Assembly (NCBI GenBank): GCA_022432975.1
Contig: CM039503.1
Span: forward strand, 49,207,259-49,271,258
From: Begonia masoniana
Lineage: Eukaryota > Streptophyta > Magnoliopsida > Cucurbitales > Begoniaceae
Reading direction: 5' to 3'
DNA length: 64,000 nt
The position numbers were made by a program, and so were the translations under genes. Positions 1 to 12,375 of the stretch are shown piece after piece (the stretch's first letter is position 1; every line of letters begins with the position of its first letter). The notes under the pieces are model-generated. The model worked only from the letters and a program-made list of their open reading frames with translations, was not told the DNA's origin and ran no database searches.

Positions 1-1694
1 AAGGGTTTAAACCCTTCTTCTTCCCACGATTCCCCTCTGCATTTCTCCATTTCTAGCCCTCTCTCCCACGCCATAGCTCTGATTTGGTGAAGATTCAAGG
101 TGAGTTTGAGTTTTGGGTTTAATGTTACCCAATTTTGGTGTTTATGAGTGATAAACTAGCGTTTGTTGAGGGTTTAGTGGAATGAGTTTTCTCCAAAAGC
201 CCTAATCTACGAATTTTTCCTCCAAAATAGGTTGTTTGCTTAGTTGAATGTGTTTAAATGACACTTTAAGGATTAGTATTAGATTATATGAACAATTGGT
301 GCATTAGTTTACGAAAGGGAGAAATCGATTTTTGAAAGTGTAAAAAAAAAAAAACAGAGCAGCTCTTTTGGAATTCTGCTCTATATTCTGAATTTTATTT
401 TCTGTATGATTTGCACCATTAGAAAGAGGACTCATAGAGGAGTTCATAGAACTTGGAATCACTCAATTCCGAGTTATATCGAGAAAGTTATGAGCGTTCG
501 AAGTTGGACGAAAAATTTCAGTGTGAAAATCCGAAAATTTACTTGTGTGTGTTAAATGTTTAATTTTGATTTATTGTTAGGATATTTTCGATTAGCAAAA
601 GAAAAGTTGAGGACTTTCATGCTAAATCGCAAGATAAGTCCACGTGATTTGCTTGGCCGATTCGGTCTACACCACATTAAACCGTCGTTATTAAGGATAT
701 TGATGATTTTATTGCTTTAGCGTAAGTTGGATAGGTAGTTAGGATGTTTATGATTATAGAATGTCTTTTCTAAGTTTTATGTATTGTTTTTATATTTTCT
801 TTATGTTTAATGTATCATACCTGCCCATGCATCATATTTTCTGAAAAAGCATGAAAATGAAATTTTGCATACATTTTCATGAAAAGAAATGACTAATGAA
901 AATATATGAATGCATGTAATCCCGATTATGTCGGGGTGGGGTTCAGACATGGCTGTCCTGAGAGGAGGAGTATGTTTTCCTCCCAGTAGATGGAAAGGGC
1001 TATCTAACCGTGAGATGTGCCCTCTCCATCTGGTGAGAGTAAACCTCCGGTGACACCTCTCGTTATGTAACTAAAGAATGAAAATGAATGCATGATTTTA
1101 TAACTGCATATGCATAGCATGCATTCTCATTTACGTTGATTTAATGAGCCTTTAGTTCATAGATGTCTCTGTGGTGTAGATGACATAGAAGATCAAGATG
1201 AGAATTTAGTAGCTCGACCTGACGAGTGACGCGGTTGATGGAGGATGACGCTGGTGGTGTGCTTGGGACTATCGGAGCGAAACTCGACCCGTAGGTGATG
1301 TATTGGTATTTTGAGGTGATGTGTTGGTATTTTGGGGTGATGTATGAGTATTTTGGGTATGTATAGACTTTTGGGTGGTGATTAGGCATATAGATGTAAG
1401 TTAGAAACTTGTAAAGTATTTTAAAACGTTTTTAATGTTTTGATAGAAATGTTAGGAATTTAGTGGAAAGTTTTATGTTTATACTTAATGGATAGTTTGG
1501 ACAGGTATTTTTGGTTTGATGATAAGTATATGGTTATGCGCCCAGTTTTATGCACGAATATTTTTTCGCTGCTAATGTTTAATATCTTAAATAATGTTGC
1601 TCGAGGAAAATGAATAAAGTTAAAGTCGAAAAGTAGAAAAAAAAAATTATACGATAAAAGAAAAGTCATGGGGCGACCCGCGAGGGTCGCCGCA
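1..1694 (+). repeat. 5' LTR of the outer gypsy element, left-truncated by the window edge
   Basis: Position 1 matches position 10763 in the 3' LTR, and the two copies run in parallel (for example the blocks at 61-120 and 10821-10880). About 379 bp of LTR therefore lies left of the window. The LTR ends CGCCGCA at 1694, a few bases before the primer-binding site. It contains the shared core motifs: a GGCCGATT box near 654, the block around 937-960 and the GTGTAG box near 1185. Confidence 0.88.
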
Positions 1695-1699
1695 AGTTA

Positions 1700-1711
1700 T
1701 GGTATTAGAGC
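1700..1711 (+). other. primer-binding site, initiator tRNA-Met type
   Basis: The 12 bases TGGTATTAGAGC lie just after the 5' LTR. The usual plant primer site is TGGTATCAGAGC, so one C-to-T change is present. Confidence 0.8.
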
Positions 1712-1854
1712 ACCCATTTGAACATCGATCCTGTAGACTGCTCGATAGAACAAGCCACTACACGGTTATGCTTCCTCAACTGTAAGTGCGTTTATGAGTT
1801 TTTATATTTTCTTAGATTTATTTTGTTTATAATCTTGTATAGGATTCGAAATAT

Positions 1855-2905
1855 GGACAGAGGCAGAAATGAAAGGGACAACATCATCGATCGACTGACT
1901 GATCTGCTCAATCGACAAGCTCAGCTGTTGAAAGATTTATGAACCGAGAGGATCAAAGGTACCAACAATTGGACATTCAAACGATCACGGTATTGAGAGG
2001 TTCCAACGTCTCCAACCTCCAGTATTTGATGGACAGTCCACATATCCCATTTTTGCAGAGGAGTGGATTCGAATCATGGAGGACATACTGGGTTATACGA
2101 AGGTACCGGATGAGGAGAAAGTCACATGTGCCACATTTCAGCTCACTAGAGATGCCAGATTCTAGTGGGATACCATCAAGGCCACTGCAGACGTGACTGT
2201 GATGACCTGAGAGAGGTTTAGAACAGTCTTTTATGATAAGTATTTCAGTCACACCGTACGAGCGAGTAAGCTGGTAGAATTTTCTCAGTTGCGACACACT
2301 GGCTCCGTAGCAGAATATGTCTGACGGTTTGAGGCTTTATCGAGGTTCGTTGTTCATTGGTCAACAATAATGACAACAAAGTTCACCAGTTTGTTCAGGG
2401 TTTGAAGCCCGAGATCTACAAAAGCGTAAAGATATCAGGTACCCTGGGTGTCCCATATTCGGATATTGTGGCGAAGGCCTTGGAAGTGGAAGAGGCCGAG
2501 ACGAAATTGATTAAACCGAGGGAGCCTGCAAGAGGTTTCTTCAGAGAAATCCAGCCTCAGAATAGGGGTTGGCAGCCGAGAGTACAACAACAACAACAAC
2601 AGCAATAGTAACAAAGAGGTGTTAAAAGACCGTATGAGGGAAAGAACGACCAGGGCAAATGGAAACAGATACAGGGAACTGCTCAAAAGCCCTTGTGTCC
2701 TAAGTGCCAGAATGAGCATTCTGGCGAGTGTAGAATAGGTACAGATCGATGTTTCCGATGTGGGGAGACAGACCATTTTGTAAAAGACTGTCTGAAGCTA
2801 GCCGAGATCAGCCAAGCAGAGATCAGAGAAAAATAATACCGAGGATCTTTGCATTTATTGAGCCTGAGGAAGTAGAAGGAGATGTACATCACTCAGTTAT
2901 CACGG
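1855..2905 (+). pseudogene. gag remnant of the outer gypsy element
   Basis: Fragments of a gypsy capsid protein are spread over all three frames. Reading starts with the MDRGRNERD segment at 1855. A capsid-like stretch lies around 2357-2500 and a glutamine run (CAA/CAG repeats) near 2586-2606. A double zinc-knuckle region lies around 2690-2795, with the clear C-X2-C-X4-H-X4-C motif CFRCGETDHFVKDC. Stops and frame changes at several points (for example the stop at 2606-2608) prevent a continuous product. In an intact element this protein would form the virus-like particle and bind RNA. Confidence 0.75.
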
Positions 2906-3510
2906 GTACTATTTTAGTTATGAGTGTGCCTGCATTTACATTGATTGATACGGGTGCTACTGCATTCGTTTGTTTCAACTACTTGCGTAGTTAGAGTTAA
3001 CTTCTTGCACAGTTCAACTGATTGATTTTATAGTGTGATGTTGCCATTTGGGGAACATTTACACTCGGATCAAGTAGTTCAAGGCAATATTATTTCAGTA
3101 GGGAATAATAGCCTTTATGCCAGCTTGATTATAATGGATATGAAGGGTTACGATATTATCTTGGAAATGGATTGGTTATCCCGCCATCACTGCTACTATC
3201 GATTACAGATCTGGTATACTGACGGTTCCAGCCATCGGATAAAGACAGATTTACTTTTCAAGCGATAAAAAGGGTCAACAAGACTCCTATTTCTTATTCT
3301 ATGATGGCCCAGGAAAAGTTTAAAGACGGATGCTCGGTGCATTTGGCTAGTATGATTGATACTCGAATTCTCAGCGAGGTGAAGTTAAATGATGTTCCCG
3401 TTGTTCAAGAGTTTCCGGAAGTTTTTCTCGACAATCTTCCATGTTTGCCTCCTGACCGAAAAATTGAGTTTGTTATTGATGTATATCCAGGAGCTGAGCC
3501 TGTGTCAAAG
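2860..3510 (+). pseudogene. protease and N-terminal RT remnant of the outer gypsy element
   Basis: The aspartic protease core LIDTGAT lies near 2941-2961, followed by a degenerate protease body to about 3270. From 3301 a frame typical of the protease-RT linker (VVQEFPEVF, then DLP-like and IEFVIDV) runs up to 3510. There a solo LTR interrupts the RT reading frame; the frame resumes at 6497. Several stops lie between the segments. Confidence 0.75.
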
Positions 3511-6491
3511 TGTAACACCGAAAATTTATCGTACATTTTAAATATCGCCACTCAATACATTAACTATTTAAATGGATTTGAGGATTATATAGTAGAAGGG
3601 ATAGATTAAAGAAAAGAAAAGATAAGTGTTTAAAGTGAAAAGTAAATGCAAATGTGATCATCATGTTGGAAACAAATGAAGGGAAAATTGAAAATGAAAA
3701 AGGGTGAGGTGTTCACGTTGAAAGAAGAGAAGAGAAGGGACATAAGGGTTGAAAAGTCAAAAGTGATGAGTAAATTTTGGTTTATGTGGCATGGAAGAAA
3801 AGTCAAGTTTAGAGTAGAGAAGATGACTTTGAAGTTGAAGAAATGAAAGAGAAAATGAAGAAATGAATCGATGAGGTTTTTTAAGTTAAAAGTGGAAAAT
3901 GTGAGGTGGTTTTGACGTGGGGGGATCTAGAAGAACATGAATAAGAGGAAAATAAGAAGAAAATGATAAGGATAAACTTTATTCCTTACTTTTATAAAAG
4001 TTGACTGCTCACTTTACTTATCCATTAAGTGTTTAGGTGAGAAGATAAAAAAACACTTTATGCCCTAAAAGCTGCGATTCTCCTCTTCCCTTAGTTGAAG
4101 CTCCTCTTCCACGAAAACCCTTCATCTTCCTCTTATGTTCTCAAAATTTTTCAAGGTAAGTTAGATGTTGATTTTAGTTATTGCAAATTATAGGTTAAAG
4201 GTTTATGAAATATTGATTTGTGTTGGATTCAGGAGTGCTTGATGAAGTGGGTTTGTGATGCATGAAAATGAATGTTTTCATCTCTCATTTTTGGATTAGT
4301 TGAGGTTTAAGTGGATATAATGGTTGCTTATGGTTTGAAATGAAGAGAAAACATCATACATGATAATGAATACTCAAAAACTGGTGAATTTCATGACTAG
4401 TTTTGGGAGGTTTGTATTTCAGGTGCACTAAGTTAGTTTTGGTTGATTAATTGAATTTATAATGTTAAAATAGACTCTTCAAGGAGTTCATAGACGTTGG
4501 AATCAACGTATTTGGATAAGTATAGATTAAATTATGATTTTTCAAAGTTGGATCAAAATCTTTGAAGGAAAATATAGACATGTTTTGGTTTTGATGTTTG
4601 CCGAACCTCTTCCTTATTTTAGCTTGCAAAACTGTTTTAATGGAGTAAAATAGACACTTTAATGGATCCATGGGCTTTGGAATCGAAGCATTTCGATATG
4701 TATAGAATTAGTTATGAAATTTTAAAGTTGGGTTAATGCATTGTGTTATAATCCAAATTTTTGTGAAGGAAGGATTTAATTGGTTATGTTGTGTTTAAAA
4801 TCACTTGGATTTGGATCCTTAACTTGAGTTATGTATGATGTCATGTTTTGTAAGTTTTGGATAGATTACTCAAATTGGTCATTGTAATAAGGAAAATTTC
4901 GGGATTTGGGATTTGAGGTTTTAAAGTTAGTTTGATTAGTTGTTAGAGTTAGAATAGGTATTCCTTAGATTTAGTCGTATGATTATTAAGTTGTTTTTCC
5001 TTTATTATATTAGATGAACTGTTGAGTTGCTGGCACAACCGGAGCGGATGAGTAGGTTACGGAAATTCAGGTAAGTAGAGGAACGTTTTTGTTGCCTTCG
5101 GGCCTACACCATGGAACTAGTAGGGTTTAATGGTTAGGTTGTTTGTTTTGTGTTGTGTTGCTGTTGAACATTTTCTTGACATGCATCATGGTTTTGAATT
5201 ACGCCAAATACGAGTTTTTGCATTGTTTTGAATTGTGAGCGTGAAACGTAACAACATAAAAAGAATTGCAAACTTGGTCTTGAAATAGAGCTGCCTTGTC
5301 GGAAATGAGTGCTGGGGTGTAGCACCCCGAGGGGACTCTACGAGAGACTTAAGGCATCGTGAGTATGAACTCCTAGACAGTTATAGGGTTCTATGATCGA
5401 TGTTGAGGAAAATCAATTGCTAAAATACGTAATGCATTGTGAGTATGAATTCCTAGACAGTTATAAGGTTCTACGATCGATGTGGGGGAATATCGTGCAT
5501 GGCCGTCCTAGATAGTTATGGGATGTGTGTCATTCAGTTTTACTCAGTTGGATCAAGGTGTGGCCGTCCTAGACAGTTATAGGATGTGTGCCTACTAGAT
5601 CCACACGGCTTATGAAATGATTAATGCAACGAACATGAACTGAGCACAACTGAGAGTTAGAAACTGCATGTGCTAGGAGAATTGTCTGCATTGTGTTTTG
5701 TTTGCATTCATTATTCCCTACTTGCTAAGTATTATGCTTACATTTTGTGTTCTGTGGTGTAGGTGACGACGTATACTTATGTGAGCTTGATGAGGGAGCC
5801 TAGGACTAGGGAGCAGTCGGCGACGCACGAGGCATGCCGGTGCAGGTATTTGCCGGGGCGTCTTGACCATGGTCTTCTTGGAAGTGTGGGGCTTTTGTAG
5901 TTGGGTGTGAATTTGGTTGTGTAAACGATGATAACTCTTTTCGCATAATGTTTTAGATTATACATTTTGATTGTTGATATGATCGGAGTCTTAAGTCTTT
6001 TGGTATACTTTGAGTATGTTTTATAAAATGTTTGGTTTTTAGGATTTTGGTTTTAGAAAATTAAGTCGTTATGCTGTTCTGTTTTTCATAGAGTAGACGG
6101 TGTTCGTTTTAACCCATTTTCACGTTTTCACTATAATTTGTGAGTATGTTTTAGGGTTTTTTACGTGTCAAGGAGTCGGGAATGTCGGGAAAAGTTTGTG
6201 ATAATTTTTGGGTGATTTGCTGGTGGGTGGTTTGAAGAAAAATGGAGAAAAGTGTAGAAAGGGTGAAGGTGGCCAAGAAGTAGGCGCGCGGCGCCCACGG
6301 TGGCCAATCTGACTTTTTTTAAATTTTTTCCTTTCAAAAAATGTTTTGACCCGACCTTTTCCTACACGTTTTGCACGTATTTTACAAAATTGAGTCAAAA
6401 TTTTATCAAAAATTATTTTAAATTACATTTTAAATGTGGTAAAAGTGTGCAAAGTAGCGCACCGAGCCGGGGTGGGTTCGGGGGCGTTACA
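3511..6491 (+). mobile_element. solo LTR, gypsy type, inserted in RT
   Basis: The 2,981-bp segment begins TGTAACACCG and ends GGGCGTTACA, so its ends form the inverted TGTAAC/GTTACA expected of an LTR. It is flanked by a perfect 5-bp duplication, CAAAG at 3506-3510 and 6492-6496. No coding domain lies inside. Removing it joins the RT frame in phase, which confirms the boundaries. Internal marks shared with other LTRs here include AGGTAAGT near 5069, CCTACACCATGG near 5102 and GGTGTAGGTGAC near 5757. A single LTR without internal region is the usual product of LTR-LTR recombination. Confidence 0.92.
5354..5600 (+). repeat. degenerate tandem repeat inside the solo LTR
   Basis: The block GTGAGTATGAACTCCTAGAC, followed by AGTTATAGGGTTCTATGATC, occurs near 5359 and again near 5439 with few changes. 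The core CCTAGACAGTTAT then recurs near 5507 and 5567 next to GGCCGTC. The repeats flank the region that corresponds to the CATGGCTGTCCTGAGA block of the outer LTR, so this part of the LTR has expanded by local duplication. Confidence 0.7.
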
Positions 6492-6496
6492 CAAAG

Positions 6497-7195
6497 AATC
6501 CGTATAGACTGGCACCTACGGAATTGAAAGAGCTAAAATCTCAACTTGAGGAGTTGGTGAGTAAAGGTTTTGCACAAACTAGTTTTTCTCGATGGGGTGC
6601 TCCTGTTCTGTTTGTGAAGAAAAAGGATGGGACACTCCGAATGTGCATCGATTACAGAGAATTGAACAAGCTAACGATTAAGAATAAGTATCCACTGCCT
6701 CAGATAGATGACCTATTTGATCAACTGCAAGGTGCCCGAGTTTTCTCAAAGATCGACCCACGCTCGGGTTACTATTAGTTGAAAGTTAGAATTGAAAATG
6801 TTTCGAAGACTGCATTTCGCACTAGATATGAGCATTACGAGTTCCTGGTAATGTCCCTTGGACTTACAAATGCGCCTGCAGCCTTCATGAATCTGATGAA
6901 CTGCGTTTTCAAGGAATATTTGGACAAGTTTGTCACTGTCTTTATCGATGACATCTTGGTCTATTCACGGACAGAAGATGATCATATGAAGCACTTAAGG
7001 ATTGTTCTATCAACTTTGAGGCAACACAAGTTATACGCAAAGCTTTCAAAATGTGAATTTTGGCTGAACGGAGTAAATTTTCTAGGGCATGTTGTTTCAA
7101 AAGATGGAATTTCTGTTGATCTAACCAAGATACAAGCTGTCAGAGACTGGCAACAACCAAGAAATATTAGAGAAGTATGTGGTTTTCTTGGATTG
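6497..7195 (+). pseudogene. reverse transcriptase, main part, outer gypsy element
   Basis: The RT palm and fingers are well preserved: [16 protein letters not shown] start, [47 protein letters not shown], and the catalytic FIDDILVYS at about 6940-6970. The frame is broken by TAG at 6776-6778, where family members read a glutamine in SGYYQLKV. It continues to GFLGL at 7195. There a copia-type solo LTR is inserted; coding resumes at 8268. This enzyme would copy element RNA into cDNA. Confidence 0.85.
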
Positions 7196-8262
7196 TGATG
7201 GGCTACTAGGGTGCTAAATGGGATAAGATGGCATGTGGAAGATAGAAAATAAACAAGAGGATCGGTGCTATAAGGAACACCCCAAACAGAACAAAACAAC
7301 GATAAACAGAGCAACAGAAAATGAAAATGGCGAGAGGGAGAGAAGAGATACAGTGGTTTCCAGGAAGTGGGTGTCGCTCAGAATGTGCAGAAATGATGGA
7401 GGAGGAGAAATGAAGGCCCTAAGCCGACCCAGAAACGACTCGGCATTTTGGGTGACAGAATTCCTTCGTTGCCGACGTAGGAGCTTGCGACGGAGGGAGC
7501 GATGGCGTTCGCCCTTTCTCCTTGATTCCATTGCTTGGAAGAAGAAGAGGAGGACTAAGAACACCCTCTAGCAGCCACAAGCTGGAGGTGCAATCGGGTG
7601 GCTTCATCCAGGCACTGCGCACTGATGAAGCACCGAGAGAAACTCTCTTTGTTGCTTGCGGAGAACACTCCGAACAAGAAGAAAATTCTTTTGCAAATTT
7701 CCAAATATTCAACTGATTGGCTAAACGATTACAGAGGTGGAAGAGGAGCTAAATACAGAGGAAGAATAAGAAGAGAAGCGGTTGAAGGATCGTCGGGCAA
7801 CAGCTAGGAATGTAGTCGTTGAGCTTCTGCAGAAAGGCTTGCGGTCCGGTTCACTGGGCAGAAAACTTCTAAGGCCAATTCAGCCTTGGTTCTCCTTTGG
7901 TTTGGCCGGTTCACTTGGTTCTGCCCTTGGTTCAGTCCAGTTCAGGTTGGTTTCTCTTGGTTTGACCTTTGGTTCACTTTCCTTTTGAAAACTATTACAA
8001 AAAAATACATTCTAAAAGGCTAAAGTTTGCCAATTAACGAGTTTTAAACAAAACTAAAGTTTCCCTAAATATACAAATTAAATACAAAGCTTATTTACAT
8101 AATTTGAATTAAAGGAAAACAAATGTCTTCTTCATTAATTTCTTTCCAAGCCTTGAGAAGCCAGTTTTCTACAAAATTCCACAAGTCCATTAGATAGATA
8201 AAATAAATAAATAAATACATACCTTGACTTGTGCTCAATGGATCGGGACCGTGGGCATATCA
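7196..8262 (-). mobile_element. solo LTR, probably copia type, inserted in RT
   Basis: The 1,067-bp segment runs from TGATGGGCTA to GGGCATATCA and is flanked by a perfect 5-bp duplication, GATTG at 7191-7195 and 8263-8267. The ends TGAT/ATCA are inverted. On the minus strand it opens TGATATGCCCACGG, which resembles copia LTR starts; that strand choice is inference. No coding domain was recognised: the open frames inside are low-complexity and match nothing I know. Removing it restores the RT frame GFLGLAGYY. Confidence 0.82.
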
Positions 8263-8267
8263 GATTG

Positions 8268-8968
8268 GCCGGGTATTATTGAAAATTCATCAACGGATTT
8301 TCAAGCATTGCAGTGCCTTTATTCAGATTGACGAGAAAGAATGTGAAGTTTGCTTTGTCAACAGATTGTGAAGAAAGTTTCAGACAGTTAAAACTGAAGT
8401 TGACTACAACTCTGGTCTTGACATTACCTCTTGAAGGTGAAAAGTTCAGTATTTACTGTGATGCATCTAAAGACCGGGTTGGGATGCATACTGATGCAAG
8501 AGGAAAAAGTTATTGCATATGCTTCTTGACAGTTAAAGTCGTATGAACAGAACTACCCTGACTCACAATCTGAAACTAGCGGCAGTCGTCTTCGCATTGA
8601 AAATATGGAGACATTATTTGTATGGACAACAGTGCGAAGTATTTTCAGATCACAAGAGCCTGAAATACCTGTTTACGCAGAAAGAACTGAATATGCGTCA
8701 GAGGAGGTGGTTAGAGTTCGTCAAGGATTACGATTTTGAGATCAAATACCACCCAGGAAAAGTGAACAAAGTAGTCGATACTTTGAGCAGAATGCCTACG
8801 ACAAGCCAATCTTCAATTTCAGCAATGTCGGTATCGCTGAAAACTAAAATTTCCAAGTTTTATGTAGAGATTGTTTCGGAGCTGTCAGCTATGCTTACTG
8901 TTATTTCAGTGAAGCCAACGATTCTGAACAAAATTCGAGAAACTCAGCTAAAAGATCCGGAAGTGTGA
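8268..8968 (+). pseudogene. RT connection and RNase H of the outer gypsy element
   Basis: Coding resumes with AGYY, then TGA at 8280-8282 (family members have Arg here), then KFINGF. The RNase H region follows: FSIYCDASKDRVG near 8450, with a frame change after it, then [17 protein letters not shown] and [17 protein letters not shown]. It ends in the typical [14 protein letters not shown] and a VDTLSRM tail near 8790. RNase H would remove the RNA template during cDNA synthesis. At least one nonsense codon and one frameshift make it non-functional. Confidence 0.82.
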
Positions 8969-10314
8969 GAGCTTCAGATTGAGCATGACATCCAATGATT
9001 TGTCTGATTTCAATTAGTCGGATGATGGAACATTAAGTTCAGGAGCAGATGGTACGTACCCGATGATAAAGAATTGAAGAAAGAAATTTATCAGAAGCAC
9101 ATTCATCGACTTTCTCTGTACATCCTAGTAGCACGAAGATGTATAGAGACCTGAAACAATATTTATGTTGGCCTAACATGAAGAGAGAAGTTGCTAGGTA
9201 TGTGAAACCGTTTAATCTGTCAACAGGTCAAAGCGGAGTATCAAAGGCAACTGGAACTTTACAACCCTTACCGATTCCAGAATGGAAATGGGAACAAATT
9301 TCGATGGATTTTATTGTTGGACTGCCCTGAACTACGAAAGGGTAAAATGAAGCTGGGTTATAGTGGACCATTTGACAAAGTCAGCCCATTTTCTACCAAT
9401 CAAGATGACGTATTCCATGGATCAGTTTGCAGAGCTTTATGTTCAGGAAATTGTCAGATTGCACGGGGTTTCCGTTTTAATTGTTTCTGATAGAGATTTG
9501 AGGTTCACATTCTAAATTCTGGAAAAGTCTTCATAAAGCTATGGGAACCCAACTGAATTTCAACACAGCTTTTCATCTTCAGACCGAAGGGACAGACAGA
9601 AAGAACAAATCAGATTATGGAGGCTATGCTTAGAGCCTGTGTGTTGGAATTCCAAGGTTCGTGGAGTAAATATTTGCCACTGATCAAGTTCTTCTACAAC
9701 AATAGCTTTCAAGCTATGATCGGTATGGCTCCATATGAAGCACTATATGGACGGAAATGCAGATCTCCTCTGTATTAGGACGAAGTTGGTGAGGCTAGCC
9801 TAATTGGACCCGATATTCTACATCAAACTGTAGAGAAGATTGTCATTATCAGGCAGCGTATAGAGATAGCACAAAGCCGTCAGAAGAGTTACGTTGATAA
9901 CAGATGAAGAGAATTGAAGTTCAATGAGGGCGACATGTATTTTTGAAGATTTCTCCATTCAAAGGAATTATGCGTTTTGGCAAGAAAGCGAAACTCATTC
10001 CTAGATATGTAGAGTCATTCCCTATTGTGAAACGGATTGGGAAGACGGCCTAGAAATTACAACTTCCAGCATCGATGGAAGGCATTCATGACGTGTTTCA
10101 CGTGTCTATGCTCAGGAAGTATATACGAGATCCATCTCATGTTGTAGAGCCAATAGAAATTGAAGTTCAACCGACTCTAACATATGAGGAAAAGCCAATT
10201 AGGATCCTTGAGTATTCGATCAAAGTACTGCGCAACAAAGAAATCCCACTAGTGAAGGTCTTGTGGCAGATCACGGTGTGGAAGAAGCCACGTGAGAAAG
10301 ACAACAGGATATGA
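8969..10314 (+). pseudogene. integrase remnant of the outer gypsy element
   Basis: An MYRDLKQYLCWPNMKREVA segment at 9139 matches the region before the zinc-binding motif; its histidine/cysteine pairs are damaged. MDFIVGLP follows near 9302, then frameshifted core pieces (SDRD near 9488, an MGTQL-like segment near 9540, APYEALYGRKCRSPL near 9730). The C-terminal FHVSMLRKYIRDPSHV segment lies near 10090 and a chromodomain-like tail with PLVKVLWQ near 10250. Several stops break the core. The protein would insert the cDNA into the genome. Confidence 0.8.
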
Positions 10315-10370
10315 TGAGTAGATATCCTGAACTTTTTGGTTAATCAAATTTTGGGGACAAAATTTTGTTT

Positions 10371-10383
10371 AAGGAGGGTGGAA
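10371..10383 (+). other. polypurine tract of the outer gypsy element
   Basis: The purine-rich run AAGGAGGGTGGAA directly precedes the TG that opens the 3' LTR at 10384. It would prime plus-strand DNA synthesis. Confidence 0.75.
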
Positions 10384-11874
10384 TGTAACACCCGAAAACT
10401 TTGTACATTTTGTCCTAGTAAATATATGAGGAATTACTTTAAACGATTGACGAAAATAATAAAGGAAGAGATGAAAATTGGTAGAAGATATTTAAAGTTA
10501 TGGTTTCAATAAGAAGAAGTTTATTGATTTGAAAGAAAAGGAAAGGAAAGTAAAAGAGAAAATTAAGAACAAAAAGGGGCAATTGATTTAAAGTTGAAAA
10601 GTCAAAAATTGAAAAGTAAAATTTTGGTGCAATGAGGAGCAATTCACGTGAGAGAGGAGGAAGAAAATGAAGAGTGCAAACCACATGTAGTGTGACCAAA
10701 CTACATGAAGAAAAGGTGAGGAGAAAAGGGTAATTTGATAAAGTTAAAAGTTAACTTTTAAAAAGGGTTTAAACCCTTCTTCTTCCCACGATTCCCCTCT
10801 GCATTTCTCCATTTCCAGACCTTTCTCCCACACCCTAGCTCCGATTTGGTGAAGATTCAAGGTGAGTTTGAGTTTTGGGTTTAATGTTACTCAATTTTGG
10901 TGTTTATAAGTGATAAACTAGGGTTTGTTGAGGTTTTAGTGGAATGGGTTTTCTCCAAAAGCCCTAACCTACGAATTTTTCCTCCAAAATAGGTTGTTTG
11001 CTAAGTTGAATGTGTTTAAATGACACTTTAAGGATTAGTATTAGATTATATGAACAATTGGTGCATTAGTTTACGAAAGGGAGAAATCGGTTTTTGAAAG
11101 TGTAAAAAAAAAAACAGAGCAGCTCGGGTTTTTAGAATTATTCTCTATATTCTGAATCTTATTTGCTGTATGATTTGCACCATTAGAAAGAGGACTCTTA
11201 AAGGAGTCTATAGAACTTGGAATCACTCAATTTCGAGTTATATCGAGAAAGTTATGAGCGTTCAAAATTGGATAAAAAATTTAAGTGTGAAAATCCGAAA
11301 ATTTTTTTGTGTGTGTTAAGTGTTTAATTTTGATTTATTGTTAGGTTATTTTGCGATTGGCAAAAGAAAAGCTGAGGACTTTCAAGCTAAATCGCAAGGG
11401 ACCCGAGGTAAGTCCACGTGATTTGCTTGGCCGATTCGGCTTACATCACATGAAACCGTCGTTATTAAGGATATTAATGATTTTATTGCTTTAGCGTAGA
11501 TTGGATGGGTAGTTAGGATGTTTATGATTATAGAATGTCTTTTCTAACTTTTATGTATTGTTTTTATATTTTCTTTATGTTTAATGCATCATATATTCTG
11601 AAAAAGCATGAAAATGAAATTTTGCATACGTTTTCATGATAATAAATGACTAATGAAAAGATATGAATGCATGTAATCTCGGTCATGTCAGGGTGGGGTT
11701 CAGACATGGCTGTCCTGAGAAGAGGGACATGTTTTTCTCCCGGTAGATGAAAAGGGCTATCTAACCGCGAGATATACCCTCTCTATCTGGTTAGAGTAAA
11801 CCCCCGTTGACACCTCCCGTTATGTAACTAAAAATGAAAATAAATGCATGATTTTATGAACTGCATATGCATAG
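10384..11874 (+). repeat. 3' LTR of the outer gypsy element, first part
   Basis: It starts TGTAACACCC after the polypurine tract and parallels the 5' LTR from 10763 on. It is cut at 11874 by the nested chromodomain gypsy element; the remainder is at 20294-20862. Together the parts give an LTR of about 2.06 kb. Differences from the 5' LTR include small indels, such as an ACCCGAGG block near 11401 that the 5' copy lacks. Confidence 0.88.
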
Positions 11875-12334
11875 TGTCAAGGTCCGGGCTTGTCCAAGGC
11901 ATGTTGCCTATGACCGCCCATGCTGTTAGGTAGACTTATCTCATCTTTAAGTACTTTAGTTGTATTTATTTTCCTTTTATATCTCAAGAGTGACTCCTCG
12001 CTACTATAGCATGTATACTACTGCTGTAGTGGAGATGGTCCAGATTGCTCTTTAGGGGGAGAGGCATGACTGCACGTAGACACCCTTACCCACCAATGTA
12101 ATTTGCTGCCAATCAATTAACAAACTTTTTATATACACTCTCTTTATACATACTATGCTCAATGATGCTCTTTTCGGTTAATCTCGCTTGCTCGTTGCTT
12201 ACTCGTTAGACACAAGCTCGCTCTAACGAAGTGGGCACTTGGTGCCGTTGGCACGCTCGTTGGCTGACCCAGTACAAGTGTGATATTGGGTGCTGCACGG
12301 TCTCGTTACGTCCCTTGAAAGTAGGACCGTGACA
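11875..12334 (+). repeat. 5' LTR of the nested chromovirus
   Basis: Begins TGTCAAGG and ends CCGTGACA, giving a TGTCA/TGACA inverted terminus. It matches 19836-20293 closely throughout. The primer-binding site follows at 12337. Confidence 0.9.
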
Positions 12335-12336
12335 GT

Positions 12337-12348
12337 TGGTATCAGAGC
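12337..12348 (+). other. primer-binding site of the nested chromovirus
   Basis: TGGTATCAGAGC, complementary to the 3' end of initiator tRNA-Met, starts two bases after the 5' LTR. Confidence 0.88.
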
Positions 12349-12375
12349 CTAGTTAGCTGAAAATCGTGGAAAATC

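Noticed and set aside
1141..1389. Open frame on the minus strand rich in Tyr/His/Lys repeats
   Set aside because: It lies inside the outer gypsy LTR, over a short direct repeat (GTATTTTGGGGTGATGT), and recurs imperfectly in the 3' LTR near 20460. It is a shadow of a repeat, not a gene.
7233..7988. Several overlapping open frames on both strands
   Set aside because: All are within the copia-type solo LTR flanked by GATTG; compositions are low-complexity and no domain is recognisable.
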